Of a DNA stretch of 45,067 nt, positions 24,950-32,910 are shown piece by piece. Under the pieces are notes generated by a model. It did not search any database and was not told where the DNA came from. It saw nothing but the letters and a program-made list of their open reading frames with translations. Position 1 is the stretch's first letter. Every line of letters starts with the position of its first letter. This stretch comes from UBA822 sp036336795. Lineage in GTDB: Bacteria > Gemmatimonadota > Gemmatimonadetes > Longimicrobiales > Gaopeijiaceae. The stretch spans positions 1-45,067 of the forward strand of contig JAYZFL010000058.1 in NCBI GenBank assembly GCA_036336795.1, in the 5' to 3' direction. The position numbers and the translations under genes are program-made.

Positions 24950-26953
24950 ATGACCTCTGTCGCCCCCGCTCATTTGACCAAGATGTTCTTTTTGGCCACA
25001 GGCTTGGTGGTCCTAGCCGGCTGTGCCGGCCAAAGTGCCATGCCCGAAACAGGTGTAGCCGTCGTGCCCTCGACCATGGGCCCAGAACCGCTTCGTGTTA
25101 CGCCACCGAGTCCGGATCCTCGCGTAGGGCTGGGAGCGGGCCTCTTCGATGCTGAAGAAGCGACGTGGAACCTTCGCGTCGTATCGAGCACACCACCGAC
25201 TGAGGAGTTTGTGGGTGTCACGAATTCGGACCTGGCCTTCTCTGGAGACTACGCCATACAGGGTAACTATAGCGGTGTCCAAATCTGGAACATCGAAGAC
25301 CCGAATCTCCCCGCGTCCGTTGTCACTCACGTCTGTCCAGCATCGCAGAGTGACGTTTCTGTCTATAACAATCTGCTCTTCGTTTCGGGTGAAGGCTTGG
25401 GCGGTAGAGTCGATTGCGGTACGGAGGGTGTCTCCGAAGCGATCAGCCAGGATCGGCTACGGGGCATACGGATCTTTGACATCACCGACATCCGAAGCCC
25501 ACAGTATATAGCCAACGTACAAACCTGCCGGGGGTCTCATACCCATACGGTCTTGGAAGCTCCGGGCGATCCTGACAACGTCTATATTTATGTGTCTGGG
25601 TCCTCGTCTGTGCGTCCCGCCGAGGAATTGGCAGGGTGCTCGAGTGCGTTGCCGAATGAAGATCCGAATTCGGCTCTATTCAGGATAGAGGTGATCCGCG
25701 TACCTCTCGATAATCCGGCGGCAGCTGAGATCGTAACATCACCCCGAATCTTCAACGACCTTTTGGCGCCAGAAACGCACGGATTGGCACCTGAGGACTT
25801 TATTGCAATTGAGGAAGCGCGGGAGCGAGGAGCGTTCATCATGGAACGTGGCGGTCAGCCGCGGATCCTTCGTGATCGCATGGTGCAACAGGCACTCGAT
25901 GAGATCGTCACTGCCCGGGGTGGCTCAGGAGCCGCGACCGCAGCGGATAGTACCGCACTCCGAGAGCAACTCCTCACGATGGGAGAGGTGCAGGCAGATG
26001 GTCCGGCTCCCGGTCCCACGCAATGCCACGATATCACGGTGTACCCGGAGATGGGCCTGGCAGGCGGAGCCTGTGGAGGGTATGGGCTATTGCTCGATAT
26101 CCGGGATCCTACGGATCCGAAGCGCCTCGCTGCCGTAGCGGACTCGAATTTCGCGTACTGGCACTCTGCCACGTTCAGTAACGACGGGACGAAAGTCCTT
26201 TTCACTGACGAGTGGGGTGGTGGTGGTGGGCCGAAGTGCCGTGCTACTGATCCCATGGAATGGGGCGCCAATGCCATCTTCACGATCAATGGCGAAGAGA
26301 TGGAATTCCAATCCTACTACAAGATGCCTGCACCGCAGACGTCACTCGAAAACTGCGTTGCCCATAATGGATCTTTGATCCCGATCCCTGGGCGTGACAT
26401 CATGGCTCAGTCCTGGTATCAGGGCGGCGTCTCGGTTTTCGACTGGACTGACCCCAAGAATCCAGTCGAAATTGCGTTCCACGATCGTGGTCCGTCCGAT
26501 GCAACCCGACAGGGGCCGGGAGGTAGCTGGTCGATCTACTGGTACAACGGCGTGCTCGTGAGTTCAGAGATCGCTCGCGGACTCGACATCTTCGAGCTTA
26601 CCCCTAGCGACGTGATTTCGCAGAACGAGATCGATGCTGCAAAATCGGTTCATCTCGACTACTTGAACTCACAGGGGCAGCCCAAGTTCGAGTGGCCCTA
26701 CACATTTGCTTTGGCGGGTGCGTATGTCGACCAACTCGAGCGCTCAAATTCGATGGTGTCGGCACGGATCACTGAAGTCCGTGGGGTGCTGGAAGCCGTG
26801 GAAAGCCTCATGTATGGAGAATTGGACTCGCTGGGTTCACGCAGGGCATTGCTGGAGTTGGCTGGAGAACTAGAGGGTGAAGCGGACCAGTCCAGAGACC
26901 CGGCTAAAGTAGGAATGTTGGTTGAAGCGGTTCGGGGGCTGGCTGGCAACTGA
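24950..26953 (+). CDS. LVIVD-repeat beta-propeller lipoprotein
   Basis: Large surface or periplasmic lipoprotein: LAGC lipobox at Cys25. The body is an LVIVD-type propeller with repeated units such as GVQIWNIEDPNLPASV, GIRIFDITDIRSPQYI, GLLLDIRDPTDPKRLAAV, GVSVFDWTDPKNPVEI and GLDIFELTPSD. Conserved His/Asp-rich loops (SHTHTV, YWHSATFS, TDEWGGGGGP) might bind metal. The C-terminal 100 residues are helical (ELDSLGSRRALLELAGEL). Probable operon with DUF305 upstream (36-base gap). Family members are uncharacterised; a role in exported metal or redox chemistry beside DUF305 is inference. Confidence 0.85.
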   Translation: MTSVAPAHLTKMFFLATGLVVLAGCAGQSAMPETGVAVVPSTMGPEPLRVTPPSPDPRVGLGAGLFDAEEATWNLRVVSSTPPTEEFVGVTNSDLAFSGDYAIQGNYSGVQIWNIEDPNLPASVVTHVCPASQSDVSVYNNLLFVSGEGLGGRVDCGTEGVSEAISQDRLRGIRIFDITDIRSPQYIANVQTCRGSHTHTVLEAPGDPDNVYIYVSGSSSVRPAEELAGCSSALPNEDPNSALFRIEVIRVPLDNPAAAEIVTSPRIFNDLLAPETHGLAPEDFIAIEEARERGAFIMERGGQPRILRDRMVQQALDEIVTARGGSGAATAADSTALREQLLTMGEVQADGPAPGPTQCHDITVYPEMGLAGGACGGYGLLLDIRDPTDPKRLAAVADSNFAYWHSATFSNDGTKVLFTDEWGGGGGPKCRATDPMEWGANAIFTINGEEMEFQSYYKMPAPQTSLENCVAHNGSLIPIPGRDIMAQSWYQGGVSVFDWTDPKNPVEIAFHDRGPSDATRQGPGGSWSIYWYNGVLVSSEIARGLDIFELTPSDVISQNEIDAAKSVHLDYLNSQGQPKFEWPYTFALAGAYVDQLERSNSMVSARITEVRGVLEAVESLMYGELDSLGSRRALLELAGELEGEADQSRDPAKVGMLVEAVRGLAGN

Positions 26954-26972
26954 ATCGTAGATCGCCGGTGAG

Positions 26973-27036
26973 AGTGAAACCGCTCCAGAGTCAGTCTGCC
27001 CTCGACACGGGGTAGCGTCTCTGGAGCGGTTTCACT
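26973..27036. repeat. Perfect 18-bp inverted repeat, terminator-like
   Basis: AGTGAAACCGCTCCAGAG (26973-26990) is exactly complementary to CTCTGGAGCGGTTTCACT (27019-27036), with a 28-base loop. It begins 20 bases after the LVIVD stop. No T-run follows, so a factor-independent terminator is uncertain; an RNA-stabilising stem, a REP-like element or a protein-binding site are alternatives. Confidence 0.75.
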
Positions 27037-27207
27037 ACTGGTCGTTGCGTTAAATGGCAGGATAGGGCAGCGAACTATCGCATGATGAACCGGTGACAAG
27101 ACGGATGGCCTCACGTCAATGAACTCTGTTGCGGGCGAACCCTGGGATGATATCAGCTAGATGCCGACGGGGAAGCCGCCGCCGGAGTCTTATGGATGGG
27201 AGATTCG

Positions 27208-27909
27208 ATGGAACTGAATGAAACAGTTGCATTGGTAACCGGTGGCAGCGAAGGAATCGGTCGTGCGATCGCCGAGGCTCTTGCGGGCCAGGGATGCGAG
27301 GTCACCATTACGGGCCGTCGTGAGGAGGCTGTTCGTAATACCGCCGAGCAGCTCGGGTTGGATTGGATAGTGGGCGATGTTGGAAACGAAGACGACGCGG
27401 CTCGCAGTGTAGGGTCCGTCATCGAAAAGCATGGCCGGCTCGATATCCTGGTCAATAATGCCGGTTATGGTCTCTTTAGGCCCCTGGTCGATACGACTTT
27501 TGAGGAATTACAGAGCGTATACCGTACGAATGTCTTTGGCCCGTTCCTCATGGCACGGGAAGCGGCTCGCCAATTCATCAAACAAGGCAGTGGCGAACTG
27601 ATCAATATCTCGTCTACCTCGGGCCTCAAGGGTAGTGGTGGGCGTACGGCCTACGGTTCCTCGAAATTCGCGTTGCGTGGCATGACGGAATGTTGGCGGG
27701 ATGAACTTCGTCGTCACAACGTACGGGTCATGTTGGTCAACCCGAGTGAAGTGATGACCAATTTTGCTGAAAAAGCGGGCGTTGAGCGTGAAATTTCAGA
27801 TAAGAAACTCCGTCCGCAAGAAATTGCCGCGGCGATTGTTGGAGCGCTCAAAGTCGATAGCCGAGGTTTTATTCCGGAATTTTCGGTGTTTGCGACGAAT
27901 CCTTTCTGA
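27208..27909 (+). CDS. SDR family oxidoreductase (3-ketoacyl-ACP reductase-like)
   Basis: Classical short-chain dehydrogenase/reductase, cytosolic, NAD(P)-dependent. Nucleotide motif TGGSEGIG (11-18), NNAG (83-86), catalytic Ser about 135 (ISSTSG), Tyr149 and Lys153 (AYGSSK). The Arg-rich GRREE after the second strand suggests NADPH preference. ATG 27208, with GGGAG about 5 bases upstream, gives the usual compact N-terminus; ATG 27196 is an alternative. It is monocistronic as far as seen, convergent with the DUF6526 gene. The substrate (fatty-acyl, sugar or steroid-like ketone) is not predictable. Confidence 0.9.
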   Translation: MELNETVALVTGGSEGIGRAIAEALAGQGCEVTITGRREEAVRNTAEQLGLDWIVGDVGNEDDAARSVGSVIEKHGRLDILVNNAGYGLFRPLVDTTFEELQSVYRTNVFGPFLMAREAARQFIKQGSGELINISSTSGLKGSGGRTAYGSSKFALRGMTECWRDELRRHNVRVMLVNPSEVMTNFAEKAGVEREISDKKLRPQEIAAAIVGALKVDSRGFIPEFSVFATNPF

Positions 27910-27947
27910 AGTCCGGTCAACGCTGGGCAGCTTACTGTCCCGACGGT

Positions 27948-28385
27948 TCAAATCCGTTGATCGTCTGCCCGCCAGACCTTCACCCGTTTCTTGATCTCTT
28001 TCCGGTCTTCAATTGTTTCTTCGACGATCGTCCGGAATAGAGCTGCGACTTCGCCGTCAGATGCGAATCGGAGGCCGATGAGTTGTTCGGTGGCCATCCC
28101 ATGAATGTCTTTCCGAAACTCAGATCCCAAGATGCGCTCAAGTCGGATTTGCTCTTCCAGACGAATCACACGGTCCTGGACTCCGAGTGCATGAAGTCGT
28201 GCGTAAAAGGCGATCATGAGGATGGCTATGGCGAATAATCCAGACATCAGCGAAGAGAAGGAGAATGCGGTTGCCATGACGAATATTGCCCAAATCATAT
28301 GGGCTGCGATCAACGCGAGTGCCAACAAGAAATACTTAGGCGGCGACTTGGAGTGATTATCGTAATTTTGAGTGATGCTGCTCAT
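27948..28385 (-). CDS. DUF6526 family membrane protein
   Basis: Small inner-membrane protein. Two hydrophobic helices near the N-terminus (YFLLALALIAAHMIWAIF and a second ending AIAILMIAFYARL) are followed by a cytosolic helical tail with the hallmark QDRVIRLEEQIRLERIL and LIGLRFASDGEVAALF, which match DUF6526. The N-terminal QNYDNH is also typical. ATG 28385 (GAGGA 6 bases upstream) is preferred to an in-frame ATG at 28412. No function is known for the family. Convergent with the SDR gene. Confidence 0.8.
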   Translation of the reverse strand: MSSITQNYDNHSKSPPKYFLLALALIAAHMIWAIFVMATAFSFSSLMSGLFAIAILMIAFYARLHALGVQDRVIRLEEQIRLERILGSEFRKDIHGMATEQLIGLRFASDGEVAALFRTIVEETIEDRKEIKKRVKVWRADDQRI

Positions 28386-28453
28386 GGATTTCCTCGTGGT
28401 GATAGGGTTCAACTCTTAGGATGGGGCCCCGGCCGATGCCAGTCCTCACTACG

Positions 28454-28939
28454 TTATTGGATTACGATCACTGTAGAATCTGTGAGTGTGTTGTCACTAG
28501 CTGTGATTCTACCGTGAACCTGAAATGTGCCGAGTGGAAGCTCAGGTCCGATCCGCTCGCTATATACTAGGCCTTGATCGGGCTGCACCGTCTCCTGTCC
28601 CAACACCTGTGTGAAAGCTTTCCCTCTGCTCCAGGACCAGACCGTGTCTTCCTGGGTTCTGAGAATGGCGAAATCGTAGCGTTGGCCAGTCACGAAATCG
28701 AGCACCAAAGGGTCACCGGAGTCGTTCCGGAGCTCCAGCGTCAATTCGATGGTGTCGCCCGGGGTGTACGTCTGTTTGTCGGCGCTCACTGATATGATAG
28801 GCGGCTCGCTATTGGCTGGCCTGATCACACCTAACAATTGTCCGTCTCCCGTGCACGCCGAGAGACAGATGAAGACATAGCTGTAAAATGACCTGCTCGG
28901 CACTGGCAAGTGTCTCTCCTCCCGTGGCAACGTCCTCAT
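28454..28939 (-). CDS. BsuPI-domain lipoprotein (proteinase-inhibitor-like)
   Basis: Lipoprotein of 161 residues with LSAC lipobox (Cys29). From about residue 47 it matches the BsuPI domain, named for the Bacillus subtilis inhibitor of intracellular subtilisin ISP-1: an Ig-like strand pattern with ELTLELRNDSGDPLVLDF, GQRYDFAI (85-92) and the strong signature VWSWSRGKAFTQVL (100-113). It starts 11 bases after the small lipoprotein gene, which overlaps the subtilase gene, so all three are probably co-transcribed. A role in restraining the adjacent subtilase is inference; many BsuPI-domain proteins are untested. Confidence 0.85.
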   Translation of the reverse strand: MRTLPREERHLPVPSRSFYSYVFICLSACTGDGQLLGVIRPANSEPPIISVSADKQTYTPGDTIELTLELRNDSGDPLVLDFVTGQRYDFAILRTQEDTVWSWSRGKAFTQVLGQETVQPDQGLVYSERIGPELPLGTFQVHGRITASDNTLTDSTVIVIQ

Positions 28940-28950
28940 GAGCGTCCCGG

Positions 28951-29367
28951 TTAGCGCTTAGTGGCCGCTTGCAGCTTCATTGAGTAACCCGAAACGGATT
29001 GTTGCTCGAAGTCCCGTTCAGCCGATACCTGCTCGAGTATGAGATGATATCGTGCGATCGCTGATGGGTCCGGAACCCAGATCCTAGCGACGACTTCCTT
29101 GGTTAGATTCCCGACGAGTAGCACCCGGACTTGATCCGAAGCCTGTGCATTGGCGAACACCGTGTAGTCTTCGGAAGAGATAGAGTCAATCGGTCCCCCG
29201 ACAACCTGGAACAACAGTGCCTTTGAGCCCTGGGACGCTGTCGTAAGGTGAACGTTGAGCGAACCAGAAAGAACGTTCCCCGGGCTAATTGTCGAAACGG
29301 TATCATCGCAGCCCGCCAGCGCAAAAACTGCGATCACGAGCGAACGCCCAACGGCACGGCGGCTCAT
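28951..29367 (-). CDS. Unknown lipoprotein coupled to the subtilase gene
   Basis: Lipoprotein of 138 residues with a perfect LAGC lipobox (Cys20) and basic N-terminus (MSRRAVGR). No family recognised. Strand-rich body (SLNVHLTTASQGSKALLF, QVRVLLVGNLTKEVVARI, YHLILEQV) suggests a small beta-sandwich, resembling proteins that pair with cohesin/dockerin exoproteins. ATG 29367 overlaps the upstream subtilase stop by 4 bases (ATGA), which fixes the start and shows coupling. Function unknown; perhaps a partner or anchor of the protease. Confidence 0.8.
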   Translation of the reverse strand: MSRRAVGRSLVIAVFALAGCDDTVSTISPGNVLSGSLNVHLTTASQGSKALLFQVVGGPIDSISSEDYTVFANAQASDQVRVLLVGNLTKEVVARIWVPDPSAIARYHLILEQVSAERDFEQQSVSGYSMKLQAATKR

Positions 29368-32300
29368 CGGTTCATCCCCTGTCGTGGAGCTCTCCATGCG
29401 TCAAATTTCGCACCATCGTCCAGGAGCCCTGATCGATGCAAGAGAGCCAGGAGGTCACCAAGATTAAAGACTCCGTCTCTGTTCCCTCGGCGATCCAGTT
29501 GCACCCTCTGTGATGAAGCCAAGTTTGGGGTTCCGAGTAGGTCTTCGACCGCGAGCATCGGGTTGATACCCGGGTAGACCGGCATGCCAACTGCATCAAC
29601 GCCGAGAACTTCGGTCAACTGGAAATCGGTGGCTGAAGGTTCGACGCCATCAGTTGTGGATTCGAGCTCGAGTGCGATCACGGATTGCGTGTCGGCAGGA
29701 AGTGAAGCGCTGGTCGGGCCATAGATCATGAAGGTTGCCCCACTCGGACCGATGTTTTGAGCCAACTCGAACCCATCGTCTTCGAGTAACAGTCGGGCAC
29801 CCGAGACACGAACACGTGACGGATCGTATTCGATGCCGAGCTGAAGACCGACTACGTCAGGAGGAATATCGGCGAACACGTTCAGCGTATTCCTGTCCTG
29901 TGTGCCGTTCAGGTCGGCATTCGACTGCAGCAGTATGTCCAGATCTCTGTCGGACACTTCCTCGCCCGCATATCGGCTTGCAGTGAGCGCAGGTGCTGAT
30001 GCCACCGAGGAATCGGCGGCACACTCGGTGACACCGATGCATCGCCCAAGGATGATGTTGATGGCACGAACGACGTCGACCACGTTAATGATGCCGTCGA
30101 AGAAGGTGTCTGCGACCTTCTTCTGTACTCCGTTGAATCCAACTTTTCCGAGGAAGTGATCGATCGTGTTCACAACGTCGGTCACATCCACGACACCACT
30201 GAAATCGACATCGGCAATGAGGATGTCTTTCTCCCAGCTTCCGCCACGGCCGCCAGCGCTCACCGGGTTTCCGTCAAGATTGGATAAACTCAATGCCTGT
30301 AAATTGAACGCGACCTCGTAGAATACGCGTGGCAAGCCCGCTCGGATGCCGTCGGGGTGCGCTTCAGCTGTCACAGCTGCATCGGCGTTAGTCAGGTCAG
30401 TGGCAAGCGCGAATCGATATTCGACGAGTGCGCCAGTTCCGGAGGCTACCGTTTCTTCGAGACCTGTGTCGATCAGAATGCCTGTGACCGAATTGTTTGC
30501 TTCGTCTAGGCTGATGCTATGCGTGAGTCCAGAGACTCGCTCGGTTTCAGTGACCCCCACGTAGGTGACGAGATTTGCAGGGTCAGGCCACTGCATCTGA
30601 TAGCTGACTCCCGCAACCTCGAATCCTTCGTTCTTAAGTCCGAGACCAACGACGAGCGTGTCACCCGACTCGTTGGCACTCACGTCCGTCGTGAGCAATC
30701 CGATATTATCCGCAGAGATCTGAATATCGTCTACCCACCACCCATCATATGTATACGCGTAATCTGTCACCAACCGAAAGCGTATCATGACTTCCGGTTC
30801 CCCATCGAAACTGCTCAGGTCAACCGTCACGCCTGTCCACTCTTGCCATCCCCCAAAGGTTTCCAGCGTCTCCCAGTACAATCCTCCGGTAGAGCTCGCT
30901 TCTACGTAGGCAAAATCGTAGCCATTTTCAGTGGCATAATGGTGATCAAACTTGAGTGTGCTGCGAGTAGCGTCTGCGAGCGAGAAAGGAACGGAAGTGA
31001 GGCTTATGTCCAAGTCGTTCTCATAGTGGGTGCCGTCGCCGGGACTATCCGTCCAACTGTAGGATCCCTGGGAAAACCGAACGCTTGTTCGTGCCCATGG
31101 TGCGTCCGCGGACCACAGGGTGTCGCTTGCTGTGGTCTCGGCATCGTCGGCGAAGATCGTCCTCATTGACAGGGTTTTCCCTGTAGCCTCGTTGGATAGA
31201 TCGGATACGTTCCCTACGTTGTCTGAGACCTTGACCGCAAAATAGTAATCGGTAAAGGGATTGAGGCCGGGGGCTGCAACTTTTTCGGTCATGCCTGCCA
31301 ATTGAGGCAGAGGCACCTCGGTTATCTGCAGTGCCGAACTGAACGTCGCTTCGGTTATCGGTTCCGTCGAATATCGAACATCGTAGCGGGCTGCCTGTCC
31401 TGACGTTCCGTCGTCACCTGAAGATGTCCATTCCAACATCAGATGTCGGCCCGCCATTGGGTTGATGATGGGCGTGGCATCGGCTGCCACAATCAGATCG
31501 GTCACAGCACTTGGCTTTACCTGGTCATCCTCCATTGAATTGAGAGCATTAACCCTGCGTCCGCTTACAGTTTTCCCGACGAGTGCAGTGACCATATCTC
31601 CGCTGAACATGAGGCGGGCCTTCATCTCCGAATTACTCAAGTCAGGAAAGTGTGCGTAGACGAGAACTGCCGTTCCAGAGACTACAGGTGTTGCCATCGA
31701 GGTGCCGCTGATGGAGTTGTAAGCGTTGTCGGGCCAGGTAGCCAGAATCCTCACGCCAGGAGCGCCCAGGTCGACAGTGACCTCGCCGAAGTTTGAAAAT
31801 CCTGCGAGGCCATCGTCGTGGTCAGTCGCAGCCACCGAGATGATAAGGTCTGAGTCGGAAGCGGCAGGGTACATGGGGTTCGTATCGGTATTTGTGCCAG
31901 AGTTCCCACTGGCGGCTATGAATAACCCCCCGTGCTCTGTGATCGCGTCCGTCAGCGCCTGCGAATCCCCGCCGCCACCCCAACTATTGCTTGTGAACTT
32001 AGCGCCGTGGGCTTTGGCGTACGCGAGCGCATCGACGGCATCCGAAGTATAGCCACCTCCGTGCAGGAATTTGAGAGACATTATTCGCACGTTCCAAGCG
32101 ACACCCGCCACCCCGATACCGTTGTTGGATACGGCACCAATGGTGCCAGCTACGTGGGTCCCGTGAAAGTCATAGTCCACACCGTCAAAGACGCTGTTGT
32201 CGTCGTTTGCGAAGTCCCAGCCGTGGATATCATCGACGAATCCGTTCCCGTCATTATCAATCGAGTCACCCGCTATCTCTCCTTCATTGACCCACATATT

Positions 32301-32885
32301 CGCAAGGAGATCCGGGTGCTCTGTGTCTATTCCTGTGTCGATGACCGCTACGATGAGCGTCGAATCTCCAGTGGTGATGTCCCATGCTTCCGGTGCATCC
32401 ACGTCTGCGTCCGCGGTACCTCCAGTCTGACCTGTGTTGCTCAGGTGGTACTGATCTACGTATTGCTCATCGTCGGGTGTCGTCACGGCAGCTATGCCAC
32501 CGATCGGGAACACACGGTAATCGGGCTCGGCATATTCGACGTCGGGGCGTTCCCCGTACCATGCGATTATCTCATCGAGCGATGAACCCTCGGGTATCCG
32601 CACCACATCAGCGTTGATGAAGGGCAAACGTTTAATCACCTCTGCCCTAGACAATCCATGAAGTTGGCCACTCACTAGCGCCGCACTGCTGGAACGATAC
32701 TTCACGATCACGCGGTCGGTTTCGGCTTCTATCGTTGTCCCGATGGATGTTACCGGCTGAGGCTTATCCTGTGCCATGACGGCGTGTTCGACGCTGGGGC
32801 TGACCAAGAAAATGCCGATCAGGAGAGACGGAATAACTCTATTGTTGATAATCGTCGTCATAGTAAGGCGATATTTCACCTTCAT
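29364..32885 (-). CDS. Subtilisin-like (S8) exoprotease with cohesin- and dockerin-like modules
   Basis: Large secreted serine protease, 1173 aa. Signal peptide (to AVMAQ at 39), an inhibitor_I9-like propeptide region (about 55-125), then the S8 domain with Asp183 (VIDTGID), His241 (HGTHVAG), Asn328 (ASGNSG) and Ser396 (SGTSMATP). After it come a fibronectin-III-like domain (about 455-570), a MAM/jelly-roll-like region (about 580-730), a first cohesin-like domain (about 735-870), paired dockerin-like calcium repeats (892-948; first repeat DVDFSGVVDVTD), a second cohesin-like domain (about 985-1100) and a lone dockerin-like motif at the C-terminus (GNRDGVFNLGD). It lies 25 bases after the Ig/cohesin-like lipoprotein gene. 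Confidence 0.9.
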   Translation of the reverse strand: MKVKYRLTMTTIINNRVIPSLLIGIFLVSPSVEHAVMAQDKPQPVTSIGTTIEAETDRVIVKYRSSSAALVSGQLHGLSRAEVIKRLPFINADVVRIPEGSSLDEIIAWYGERPDVEYAEPDYRVFPIGGIAAVTTPDDEQYVDQYHLSNTGQTGGTADADVDAPEAWDITTGDSTLIVAVIDTGIDTEHPDLLANMWVNEGEIAGDSIDNDGNGFVDDIHGWDFANDDNSVFDGVDYDFHGTHVAGTIGAVSNNGIGVAGVAWNVRIMSLKFLHGGGYTSDAVDALAYAKAHGAKFTSNSWGGGGDSQALTDAITEHGGLFIAASGNSGTNTDTNPMYPAASDSDLIISVAATDHDDGLAGFSNFGEVTVDLGAPGVRILATWPDNAYNSISGTSMATPVVSGTAVLVYAHFPDLSNSEMKARLMFSGDMVTALVGKTVSGRRVNALNSMEDDQVKPSAVTDLIVAADATPIINPMAGRHLMLEWTSSGDDGTSGQAARYDVRYSTEPITEATFSSALQITEVPLPQLAGMTEKVAAPGLNPFTDYYFAVKVSDNVGNVSDLSNEATGKTLSMRTIFADDAETTASDTLWSADAPWARTSVRFSQGSYSWTDSPGDGTHYENDLDISLTSVPFSLADATRSTLKFDHHYATENGYDFAYVEASSTGGLYWETLETFGGWQEWTGVTVDLSSFDGEPEVMIRFRLVTDYAYTYDGWWVDDIQISADNIGLLTTDVSANESGDTLVVGLGLKNEGFEVAGVSYQMQWPDPANLVTYVGVTETERVSGLTHSISLDEANNSVTGILIDTGLEETVASGTGALVEYRFALATDLTNADAAVTAEAHPDGIRAGLPRVFYEVAFNLQALSLSNLDGNPVSAGGRGGSWEKDILIADVDFSGVVDVTDVVNTIDHFLGKVGFNGVQKKVADTFFDGIINVVDVVRAINIILGRCIGVTECAADSSVASAPALTASRYAGEEVSDRDLDILLQSNADLNGTQDRNTLNVFADIPPDVVGLQLGIEYDPSRVRVSGARLLLEDDGFELAQNIGPSGATFMIYGPTSASLPADTQSVIALELESTTDGVEPSATDFQLTEVLGVDAVGMPVYPGINPMLAVEDLLGTPNLASSQRVQLDRRGNRDGVFNLGDLLALLHRSGLLDDGAKFDAWRAPRQGMNR

Positions 32886-32910
32886 TCCAATGAGCGGCGC
32901 TTTGGCGTCA

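Noticed and set aside
27938..27990. tRNA T-arm-like sequence (GACGG-TTCAAAT-CCGTT) with a downstream GCCA
   Set aside because: No matching acceptor, D or anticodon arms, and the stretch is the 3' end of the DUF6526 gene on the minus strand.
30519..32585. Long plus-strand open frames (216 and 217 codons) inside the subtilase gene
   Set aside because: They are antisense to a protein with clear catalytic motifs; they have no recognisable domain, signal or ribosome site.
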